From NCBI GenBank assembly GCA_916050055.1, contig CAJZJY010000028.1, forward strand, positions 1 to 10,921: 10,921 nt of DNA. The letters run 5' to 3'. The stretch is from an uncultured Streptococcus sp. (GTDB taxonomy: Bacteria > Bacillota > Bacilli > Lactobacillales > Aerococcaceae). The position numbers and the translations under genes were made by a program. Each line of letters begins with the position of its first letter. Position 1 is the stretch's first letter. This document shows positions 5,242-10,921 of the stretch, one piece after another. The notes beneath the pieces were generated by a model. That model saw only the letters and a list, made by a program, of their open reading frames with translations. It ran no database searches and was not told where the DNA came from.

Positions 5242-6507
5242 TTATTTCAACACCACTAAGAAGTATTTTTTCTTGCCGCGGCGGACGATGACGAAGCGTT
5301 CTTCGAAGGATTGTTCTTTCGTCCATTCGAATTCGAGGTCAGTTACTTTTTCACCATTGATTGAAATCGCGCCGTTTTGAATGTCTTCACGTGATTGTCT
5401 TCTTGATGGTTCGATGCCAAGGTCCACAAGCCATGTTGCTAGGTTTTGGCTTTCTTTTGAACTTTCGAAGGTTGGCATGTTTTTGAAACCTTGTTCGATT
5501 TCGTCGGCTGTTAATTGTTGTACGTTCCCTGTGAAGAGCGCGTTTGTAATTTTCTTCGCGTCTTCTAGGGCTTTTTCGCCGTGAACGAAGCGAGTCACTT
5601 CTTCTGCAAGGCGGATTTGGGCTTCACGTTTATGTGGTTCTGTCGCCACTTTTTCTTCGAGCGCTTCGATTTCTTCGCGTTCTAGGAATGTGAAGTACTT
5701 GATGTATTTAATCACGTCACGGTCATCTTGGTTTAACCAGAATTGGTAGAATTCGTATGGAGTTGTCTTTTCAGGGTCAAGCCATACAGCGCCACCAGCT
5801 GATTTTCCGAATTTTGTACCGTCTGATTTTAACATCAATGGAATTGTTAAACCGTACGCACGAGACTCCGCGCCTTCTACTTTACGGATTAACTCAAGTC
5901 CTGAAGTGATGTTTCCCCATTGGTCCGCACCACCGATTTGGACTTGCACGTCTTCCGTCTTGAATAAATGCAAGAAGTCCATTGATTGTAGGATTTGGTA
6001 TGAGAATTCCGTAAATGAAATCCCCACTTCTAGACGGCTTGCGACCACGTCTTTAGCAAGCATTGTATTTAAGTTGAAATGTTTCCCGTAGTCACGTAAG
6101 AAGTCTAGTAATGATAAATCTTGTGTCCAATCGTAGTTGTTTACAAGGCGCAATGTTGCTTGGTCTTCATCTGTTGTGAAGAACAATTTCTTCATTTGCG
6201 CTGTTAATTTTTCTACATTGTGTTGAACTTGTTCCATTGATTGAAGCACACGTTCGCTTGTACGACCACTTGGATCTCCGATAGAACCTGTTGCTCCACC
6301 AATTAAAATTACTGGTTTATGTCCTGCTAATTGGAAACGACGAAGAATCATAAATGGAATTAAGTGTCCAATGTGCATGCTGTCTCCAGTTGGGTCTACC
6401 CCACAGTAAAGCGATACAGCCTTTTCGCTTGTTAAGGCACGTAAGCCTTCTTCATCTGTCATTTGGTTGATGGCGCCGCGCCATTCTAAATCATCGATAA
6501 TGTTCAT
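5242..6507 (-). CDS. tyrS: Tyrosine--tRNA ligase
   Basis: The 421-aa product charges tRNA-Tyr with tyrosine in the cytoplasm using ATP. The class I Rossmann signature HIGH is at residues 45-48, preceded by YCGVDPTGDSM. The tyrosine-pocket segment QIGGADQWGN is at 190-199, and the KMSKS-type loop reads KFGKS at 232-236. A C-terminal S4-like RNA-binding domain (about 355-410, GIEPSRRQSREDIQNGAI) binds the tRNA. This is the standard bacterial TyrRS (TyrS1) layout and full length. The ATG at 6507 has GAAGGGAAG upstream. It is transcribed from its own promoter just after argS, through a T-box leader with a TAC specifier, so expression should rise when uncharged tRNA-Tyr accumulates. Termination is probably in repeat element 2. 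Confidence 0.97.
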   Translation of the reverse strand: MNIIDDLEWRGAINQMTDEEGLRALTSEKAVSLYCGVDPTGDSMHIGHLIPFMILRRFQLAGHKPVILIGGATGSIGDPSGRTSERVLQSMEQVQHNVEKLTAQMKKLFFTTDEDQATLRLVNNYDWTQDLSLLDFLRDYGKHFNLNTMLAKDVVASRLEVGISFTEFSYQILQSMDFLHLFKTEDVQVQIGGADQWGNITSGLELIRKVEGAESRAYGLTIPLMLKSDGTKFGKSAGGAVWLDPEKTTPYEFYQFWLNQDDRDVIKYIKYFTFLEREEIEALEEKVATEPHKREAQIRLAEEVTRFVHGEKALEDAKKITNALFTGNVQQLTADEIEQGFKNMPTFESSKESQNLATWLVDLGIEPSRRQSREDIQNGAISINGEKVTDLEFEWTKEQSFEERFVIVRRGKKKYFLVVLK

Positions 6508-6532
6508 CTTGTTTCTTCCCTTCTTTCTTGTA

Positions 6533-6571
6533 AATAAAAAAATCCCTAATAGCCAAAAAGACTATTAGGGA
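6533..6571 (-). terminator. T-box attenuator terminator of tyrS
   Basis: On the minus strand a 10-bp stem (TCCCTAATAG / CTATTAGGGA) with a 9-base loop is followed by TTTTTTTATTT. It lies just after the T-box sequence and is the default terminator that pairing with uncharged tRNA-Tyr would prevent. Confidence 0.93.
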
Positions 6572-6769
6572 CGATTTTCACCGTGTTACCACCCTTGTTG
6601 ACGATGCCAGGCATCATCCACTCGAGCATCCTTATCGCGGATGAGACGTCCTAACGGATTGCTCCCAAGTGTACTTCGCGGATGTGGGGGATTGTCTTGC
6701 ACCAACCGACAATTCTCTTCTTTCTCCCGTGGACAACCACTACTGCGCTTGTTCATCGCTTCTATATGT
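6533..6769 (-). promoter_or_regulatory. T-box leader (Tyr) of tyrS
   Basis: The minus strand carries the T-box landmarks in order: a stem I region with an AGAGA motif near 6713-6720, a specifier TAC (Tyr) at 6671-6673 in the context GAAGTACACTTGG, the T-box AAGGGTGGTAACACGG at 6580-6595, and the terminator at 6533-6571. TGGT in the T-box would pair with an ACCA acceptor end. The specifier agrees with the gene downstream. The 300-base gap between argS and tyrS is fully explained by this leader and its promoter. Confidence 0.95.
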
Positions 6770-6775
6770 GCATTT

Positions 6776-6804
6776 AGTATACGGCTTATCCTACTTGATG
6801 TCAA
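6776..6804 (-). promoter_or_regulatory. Promoter of the tyrS T-box transcript
   Basis: On the minus strand a perfect TTGACA (6799-6804) is followed after 17 bases by TATACT (6776-6781). The -35 box starts 3 bases after the argS stop codon. This gives tyrS its own transcript beginning near 6769. Confidence 0.88.
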
Positions 6805-6807
6805 TGA

Positions 6808-8499
6808 CTACATTTCATCTGGAGCAGCCACGCCAAGAAGCTCTAGGCCTTGTTTTAGGATGCTTGCTGTTGTTTGTACTAAAGCGATACGGCTGTTGAA
6901 AGCTTCATCTTCAACAAGTACTTTTGTATGTGCGTAATATTTGTTGAACGCTTGGGCTAAATTGATAACGAATTTCGCAATCGCTGATGGTTCGCATTTT
7001 TCTTCAGCAAAACGGACAACGTTTGGATAGTTTTCGATGAGTTTCAATACTTCCCACGCATCATCGTCTGTTAATGAGAACGCCTCTTTTGTATCGACAG
7101 TATGGTTAGCTTTACGTAAAATACTCATCGCACGAGCATGCGTATATTGTACGTATGGCCCTGTTTCTCCTTCGAATTGTACGACTTCTTCAAGCGCAAA
7201 GTCGAAGTTATTTGTACGGTCGTTCTTCAAGTCGTGGAAAATCACCGCACCCACCCCAACAGCGTGTGCTACAGCTTCTTTGTTTTCAAGCGATGGATTT
7301 TTTGCTTCGATTTGTTTCAAAGCAAGTTCTGTCGCTTCTTTTAACACGCCTTCAAGAAGGATGATTTTTCCTTTACGTGTCGATAATTTCTTACCGTTCA
7401 ATGTAATTAGTCCGAATGGAATATGCACGATATCTTCAGACCAAGGTAAGTTTAATTCGTTTAAGACTGCTTTTAATTGTTTGAAGTGGTTTGATTGTTC
7501 CATCCCTACCACGTAAATACATTTTGCAAAATCGTAAGTATTCTTACGGTAGTTTGCTGCTGCTAAGTCACGTGTCATGTATAATGTTGCGCCGTCTGAT
7601 TTTTTAATTAACGCTGGTGGTAAATCATATTTCTCAAGGTCTACGATGGTAGCGCCGTTATCCACTTTTAGTAAGTTTGCGTCTTCAAGCATATCGACCA
7701 CAACGTCCATCTTGTCATTATAGAATGCTTCACCATTGTATGAATCAAAAGTCACGCCGAGTAAGTCATACACGCGGTTGAATTCTTTCAATGATTCGCT
7801 TCTGAACCATTCCCATAAACGAACGGCTTCTGGGTCTCCATCTTCTAGTTTCTTGAACCATGCACGACCTTTGTCATCGAGCGTTGGATCTAGTTCTGCT
7901 TCTTCGTGGAAACGAACGTATAATTTAATCAGTTCTGCGATTGGATCTGCTTTTACAAGCTCTTCGCTTCCCCATAATTTGTACGCTTCGATCAATTTTC
8001 CGAATTGTGTTCCCCAGTCTCCTAAGTGGTTGATACGAATTGGCTCGTAGCCTACTTTTTTCTCAAGGTTCGCAATCGCGTTCCCGATTACTGTTGAACG
8101 TAAATGTCCCATTGACATTGGTTTTGCGATATTTGGTGAAGACATATCAATCACGACTTTACGTCCTTGACCGTAATCCCAGTCACCGTAATGCGCGCCA
8201 AGTTCTAAGACTTCTTTTAATACTTCATCGGCAAAAGCGCTACGTTCTAAGAAGAAGTTCGCGTATGGTCCCATTGCCTCTGCGCGTTCGATGTGCTTAT
8301 CACTTACAGCTTCCACGATTTCTGTCGCGATAGCTTGTGGTGCTTTACGTAATACTTTTGCAAGTGTAAATGCAGGGAAAGCGAGGTCCCCTTGGTTCGC
8401 GTATTTAGGCACTTCAATCATTGATACGATTTCATCAACACTTAAATGCTCGCCGACTGTTTTTGCGATTTGTTCTGCAACAATTTTCTTGTAATTCAT
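6808..8499 (-). CDS. argS: Arginine--tRNA ligase
   Basis: The 563-aa product is class I arginyl-tRNA synthetase of normal length. It has the N-terminal Add-1 domain (about 1-85, with [10 protein letters not shown]) and the HIGH-type motif in [17 protein letters not shown] (120-136). The KMSKS-type loop reads KLSTRKGK (371-378). A helical DALR anticodon-binding domain occupies about 440-563, with [10 protein letters not shown] at its start. The ATG at 8499 has AAAGGAGAAC upstream. It is expressed from its own promoter through an arginine T-box leader. No terminator is seen between argS and the tyrS promoter, so some read-through into the tyrS leader is possible, where the second T-box attenuator would still control it. 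Confidence 0.97.
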   Translation of the reverse strand: MNYKKIVAEQIAKTVGEHLSVDEIVSMIEVPKYANQGDLAFPAFTLAKVLRKAPQAIATEIVEAVSDKHIERAEAMGPYANFFLERSAFADEVLKEVLELGAHYGDWDYGQGRKVVIDMSSPNIAKPMSMGHLRSTVIGNAIANLEKKVGYEPIRINHLGDWGTQFGKLIEAYKLWGSEELVKADPIAELIKLYVRFHEEAELDPTLDDKGRAWFKKLEDGDPEAVRLWEWFRSESLKEFNRVYDLLGVTFDSYNGEAFYNDKMDVVVDMLEDANLLKVDNGATIVDLEKYDLPPALIKKSDGATLYMTRDLAAANYRKNTYDFAKCIYVVGMEQSNHFKQLKAVLNELNLPWSEDIVHIPFGLITLNGKKLSTRKGKIILLEGVLKEATELALKQIEAKNPSLENKEAVAHAVGVGAVIFHDLKNDRTNNFDFALEEVVQFEGETGPYVQYTHARAMSILRKANHTVDTKEAFSLTDDDAWEVLKLIENYPNVVRFAEEKCEPSAIAKFVINLAQAFNKYYAHTKVLVEDEAFNSRIALVQTTASILKQGLELLGVAAPDEM

Positions 8500-8547
8500 C
8501 TTTGTTCTCCTTTTCTTTGGTTTTTATACTCGAATATCCATTTGCAC

Positions 8548-8582
8548 AAAAAAATCCCTATACGACGACAGTCATATAGAGA
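8548..8582 (-). terminator. T-box attenuator terminator of argS
   Basis: On the minus strand a 12-bp stem (TCTCTATATGAC / GTCGTATAGGGA, two G-T pairs) with loop TGTC is followed by seven T residues. It comes right after the T-box sequence and would form when tRNA-Arg is charged. Confidence 0.93.
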
Positions 8583-8784
8583 CGAGAATTCCCGTGGTAC
8601 CACTCTGCTTGCTCAAATTGAGCCACTTTACTCGGTAACGGCGAATCCGGATTATCCTACATTTCAAATAATCATTTCAAAAGTGCGGTTCATTTTTAAT
8701 GAATGGTTGGCTTTCACCCTTCCAACTCGCTAATACATTCGGTTAAAAACTACTCTCTTTTTCATCAATTTTGCTATTTAACTG
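8548..8784 (-). promoter_or_regulatory. T-box leader (Arg) of argS
   Basis: The minus strand shows stem I with AGAGAGTAG near 8750-8758, a distal loop GGGTGAAAGCC, the specifier CGC (Arg) at 8685-8687 in the context GAACCGCACTT, and the T-box AGAGTGGTACCACGGG at 8591-8606, followed by the attenuator. The specifier context is parallel to that of the tyrS leader (GAA-x-codon-ACTT), and the codon agrees with argS. It fills most of the 320-base gap upstream of argS. Confidence 0.95.
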
Positions 8785-8790
8785 TCATCC

Positions 8791-8819
8791 ACTGTATCAT
8801 AACTAGCGCGATTTTGCAA
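8791..8819 (-). promoter_or_regulatory. Promoter of the argS T-box transcript
   Basis: On the minus strand TTGCAA (8814-8819) and TACAGT (8791-8796) are 17 bases apart. The -35 box starts 2 bases after the stop codon of the 51-aa gene. No terminator is seen between that operon and argS, so read-through may also supply argS. Confidence 0.65.
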
Positions 8820-8821
8820 TT

Positions 8822-8977
8822 TTACTTCTCTTTGAAATAACGAATCCCATTGACCACTGACGAAATGGCAAATAATGCCGCGCAGATGCCATAGAGAGGC
8901 TTCGAAACGAACGCTAAAATCACAAAGGCAATCGCACAAATGGCGTACACAATACATTGATATAAGTTTTGATTCAT
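8822..8977 (-). CDS. Small hypothetical membrane protein (51 aa)
   Basis: The 51-codon ORF starts MNQNLYQCIVYAI and ends VVNGIRYFKEK. It has two hydrophobic segments, at about residues 8-24 and 28-44, joined by a short SKPLYG turn, with a positively charged C-terminus; a two-helix hairpin in the membrane is likely. The ATG at 8977 lies 9 bases after the trmL stop codon. AGGTG, which overlaps that stop, is a plausible ribosome binding site, so the gene should be cotranscribed and perhaps translationally coupled with trmL. I recognise no family, and the function is unknown. In favour of a real gene are its position, spacing and clean hydrophobic pattern; against are its small size and lack of a recognised homologue. 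Confidence 0.72.
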   Translation of the reverse strand: MNQNLYQCIVYAICAIAFVILAFVSKPLYGICAALFAISSVVNGIRYFKEK

Positions 8978-8986
8978 CCCTGTCAC

Positions 8987-9496
8987 CTACTTCAATTTAT
9001 CATGGTCATACGTGTGCACGAGTTCAAGCCCTGCAAAACGTTGTTGGCGAAGCGCTTCGTACACGACAATCGCTGCCGTATTCGATAAATTCAATGAACG
9101 TACATGCGTATCATTCATTGGAAGACGCAAGCATTTTTCTTCGTTTTCGCGCATAAACTCTTCAGGAAGACCCGTTGTTTCTTTCCCGAACATGAAGAAT
9201 TGCTCCTCATCACGGGCTAAATCCACCTCATCATACGTATGGTTGGCGAATTTCGTAATTAAATATAATGGACGTTCTCCTAGATATTCCAGGAACGCTT
9301 CAAGGGATTTGTGATACGTAATATCGACATCATGCCAATAATCAAGCCCCGCGCGTTTTAAGTGTTTGTCATCTGTCGAGAATCCAAGCGGTTCAATCAG
9401 GTGCAGTGGCGAATTCGTCGCTGCACAGGTTCTTGCGATATTCCCAGTATTGGCTGGGATTTGTGGTTCAAATAATACGATATGATTCACCGTCAT
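8987..9496 (-). CDS. trmL: tRNA (cytidine(34)-2'-O)-methyltransferase TrmL
   Basis: The 169-aa product is a SPOUT-fold methyltransferase that uses S-adenosylmethionine to methylate the 2'-OH of the wobble nucleotide of tRNA-Leu isoacceptors. The N-terminal signature [20 protein letters not shown] (about 8-27) and the C-terminal knot motifs [12 protein letters not shown] (about 103-114) and [19 protein letters not shown] (about 133-151) are the TrmL/SpoU-type motifs. The domain is minimal, as expected for TrmL, without the extra RNA-binding domains of TrmH or RlmB. The start overlaps the queG stop in ATGA, so the two genes are translationally coupled. The annotation 'CspR' is sometimes used for the same family. 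The substrate in this organism is inferred from family. Confidence 0.94.
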   Translation of the reverse strand: MTVNHIVLFEPQIPANTGNIARTCAATNSPLHLIEPLGFSTDDKHLKRAGLDYWHDVDITYHKSLEAFLEYLGERPLYLITKFANHTYDEVDLARDEEQFFMFGKETTGLPEEFMRENEEKCLRLPMNDTHVRSLNLSNTAAIVVYEALRQQRFAGLELVHTYDHDKLK

Positions 9497-10701
9497 TTGG
9501 TTGCCTCTTCTCTATATTTTTCTTGTAAGACTACAATTGCTTTGTCTAATTCTTCAATTAACTCGATGTCTTCCTTCGACGGATTTTCGAGCGATTCGAG
9601 TTTCTTCGTTGCGGCCGCTTTTTGCTCGTTAAAATAATGAATCATCTCTTCATTCGACTCATTCACGATTTCTGCAACGGCCCATGCAGCGGTCCCCTTC
9701 ATCACAGGACGCATATCTTCTTTCATGACACGAAGCAGCAGTGGCACCGCTGTTTTATCGCGGTAGTTAGCCAGGGCGATAATCGCATTTCGTTGCAACG
9801 GCTTCTTTCCACGCCACGATCCTGCCATTTTGCCAAAGCGCTCCTTGAATTCCTTGTTCGAAATCGTCACGAGCGGCTTCAATAGCGGATGCGTCTCCTC
9901 AACGGATGGCTCCATTTCAGGATGCAAGTGGAAATCTTTTCCCTTATTATACGGACACACCTGCTGGCAAATGTCACAGCCGTAAATCATATGCCCGATT
10001 TTTTTACGAAACTCTTGTGGCATAAAGCCCTTTGTCTGCGTCTGATACGACAAGCAGCGCATGGCATTCATACGCCCATCGCCAAGGAGCGCACTGGTTG
10101 GACAGAAATCCACACAGCGCGTACAATCGCCGCACCCGTAGTCCACCATTTCATCGGTGGGGAACTCGATATTCGTAATCAGCTCGCCTAAGTAGACATA
10201 CGAGCCAAATTCCTTCGTAATGAGAAGTCCATTCTTGCCGACAAAGCCAATTCCTGCACGCTCGGCCACTCGGACATCGATTAATTCGCCGGTGTCGACC
10301 ATCGGCTTAAATCTGGAATCTTCGTCTTGAACTTCCTCTTTGATGTAGTTAATCAGTGCTTCCATGCGTCTTGAGAGAATAAAGTGATAATCCTCCCCCC
10401 ACGAAGCCCGCGCAAAGGCCCCGCGACGCTCTCCCTTCACACGTTCCGGCTTATTCTTTGGAAGTGTCGGATACGCCAGCGCAATGGAAATAATCGTTTT
10501 TGGAGTGTCGAAGATTTTCTCAGGATAAATACGCTCTTCTAGCACTGGATGCTCAAATCCTGTCGTATGGCCGAGTTCTTTGGAACGGCGCATACTCTCT
10601 TCTAAGTGCGTAAACGGCTCGGCAGAAGCAAAACCAATCTTATCGATGCCAAGCTCTTTACTTTTAGTGATAATTTTCTGTTTTAAGACTGCTGTATCCA
10701 T
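9493..10701 (-). CDS. queG: Epoxyqueuosine reductase QueG
   Basis: The 402-aa product is a cobalamin- and iron-sulfur-dependent enzyme that reduces epoxyqueuosine to queuosine at tRNA position 34, the last step of queuosine synthesis. The catalytic region holds MVDTG with Asp136, the likely proton donor, and [17 protein letters not shown] (145-161). Two 4Fe-4S clusters are supplied by Cys190, Cys193, Cys196, Cys200 and by Cys242, Cys245, Cys249 with probably Cys216. The C-terminal part (about 300-350) carries HEAT-like repeats, as in the longer QueG type. I chose the ATG at 10701 because AGGAGG lies 6 bases upstream; an in-frame ATG at 10755 would add 18 residues upstream of the likely promoter and is unlikely. 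It heads the queG-trmL-51-aa operon. Confidence 0.96.
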   Translation of the reverse strand: MDTAVLKQKIITKSKELGIDKIGFASAEPFTHLEESMRRSKELGHTTGFEHPVLEERIYPEKIFDTPKTIISIALAYPTLPKNKPERVKGERRGAFARASWGEDYHFILSRRMEALINYIKEEVQDEDSRFKPMVDTGELIDVRVAERAGIGFVGKNGLLITKEFGSYVYLGELITNIEFPTDEMVDYGCGDCTRCVDFCPTSALLGDGRMNAMRCLSYQTQTKGFMPQEFRKKIGHMIYGCDICQQVCPYNKGKDFHLHPEMEPSVEETHPLLKPLVTISNKEFKERFGKMAGSWRGKKPLQRNAIIALANYRDKTAVPLLLRVMKEDMRPVMKGTAAWAVAEIVNESNEEMIHYFNEQKAAATKKLESLENPSKEDIELIEELDKAIVVLQEKYREEATK

Positions 10702-10729
10702 CAAAAACCTCCTCTCTTTCTTCCTATCT

Positions 10730-10757
10730 ATTGTACTATACTTCTCTTTTATCACAA
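10730..10757 (-). promoter_or_regulatory. Candidate promoter of the queG operon
   Basis: On the minus strand TTGTGA (10752-10757) and TACAAT (10730-10735) are separated by 16 bases and lie about 30 bases upstream of the queG start. The -35 match is only moderate. Confidence 0.55.
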
Positions 10758-10775
10758 AGTGTCTAAATTTTGCGC

Positions 10776-10823
10776 AAAAAAAGAACGCTAGCCTTCGGTG
10801 TAAACACTGCGAAAGTTAACGTT
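10776..10823 (-). terminator. Strong terminator upstream of queG
   Basis: On the minus strand AACGTTA / TAGCGTT (7 bp) continues after one mismatch into CTTTCG / CGAAGG (6 bp) and a GTG-TTTA-CAC tip, followed by CTTTTTTT. It ends a transcript arriving from the right, either an off-window gene or the short transcript predicted from 10870. Confidence 0.88.
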
Positions 10824-10870
10824 AGTCGAACATCAATTGCCGTGCAAAATCAATTACAGAGCAAAAGATT
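10776..10870 (-). ncRNA. Candidate small RNA upstream of queG
   Basis: A minus-strand promoter at 10877-10905 would start transcription near 10870, and the strong terminator at 10776-10823 would end it, giving an RNA of about 95 bases. I see no ORF with a ribosome binding site inside it. The unit could instead be the 3' tail of a gene to the right, and no known RNA family is recognised. Confidence 0.35.
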
Positions 10871-10876
10871 ATTTGT

Positions 10877-10905
10877 ATAATAGCGCTTTTCTAAGAAAAA
10901 ATCAA
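10877..10905 (-). promoter_or_regulatory. Candidate orphan promoter upstream of queG
   Basis: On the minus strand TTGATT (10900-10905) and TATTAT (10877-10882) are exactly 17 bases apart. No gene lies between it and the terminator at 10776-10823. The same stretch reads TATAAT on the plus strand, but without a matching -35 box there. Confidence 0.5.
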
Positions 10906-10921
10906 CTGAAAAGTTAAGAAA

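Noticed and set aside
6586..6804. 72-codon minus-strand ORF between argS and tyrS
   Set aside because: It lies entirely inside the tyrS promoter and T-box leader. Its sequence is explained by conserved RNA structure and it has no ribosome binding site.
7037..7516. 159-codon plus-strand ORF inside argS
   Set aside because: It is the antisense frame of a highly conserved synthetase, with serine-rich composition typical of such shadows.
8446..8733. 95-codon plus-strand ORF over the argS leader
   Set aside because: It runs antisense through the argS start and the T-box leader and has no plausible start context.
10876..10881. Plus-strand TATAAT as a promoter for a gene to the right
   Set aside because: No acceptable -35 box is found 16-18 bases upstream, and the same bases form the -10 of a better minus-strand promoter.

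Overview
The window looks like chromosome of a low-to-moderate GC Gram-positive bacterium in the Lactobacillales. Evidence is T-box leaders on two aminoacyl-tRNA synthetase genes, an FMN riboswitch on an ECF-type riboflavin transporter, strong AGGAGG ribosome binding sites, lipoprotein signals, a PcsB-like CHAP hydrolase and a WalR-type box. A Carnobacteriaceae-type host (for example Granulicatella) is my guess from overall feel and is not proven. Every supported gene is on the minus strand, so transcription runs from high to low coordinates.

Layout in transcription order, right to left. (1) 10776-10905: a promoter and a strong terminator with no ORF between them, either a candidate small RNA or the 3' end of an off-window gene. 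(2) 10701-8822: an operon of queG, trmL (4-base overlap) and an unrecognised 51-aa membrane protein. QueG and TrmL both act on wobble position 34 of tRNAs. (3) 8819-6808: promoter, T-box leader with a CGC (Arg) specifier, argS. (4) 6804-5242: promoter starting at the end of argS, T-box leader with a TAC (Tyr) specifier, tyrS. (5) 5223-4289: about 930 bp without a convincing gene, holding two related palindromic MITE-like repeats in opposite orientation (4289-4604 and 4970-5223) around a possible ORF remnant. (6) 4180-2692: WalR box, TTG-started secreted PcsB-like CHAP protein, terminator. (7) 2655-965: three tandem DUF1307/YehR-type lipoproteins in two transcription units, each with its own promoter and terminator. 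(8) 923-7: promoter, FMN riboswitch with terminator, ribU, terminator.

The core genes are conventional: translation, wobble modification, riboflavin uptake and wall remodelling. Regulation is unusually legible, with three RNA switches, six candidate sigma-A promoters and a two-component box. The least explained parts are the palindromic repeat pair, the orphan promoter-terminator unit upstream of queG, the 51-aa membrane protein and the lipoprotein triplication.
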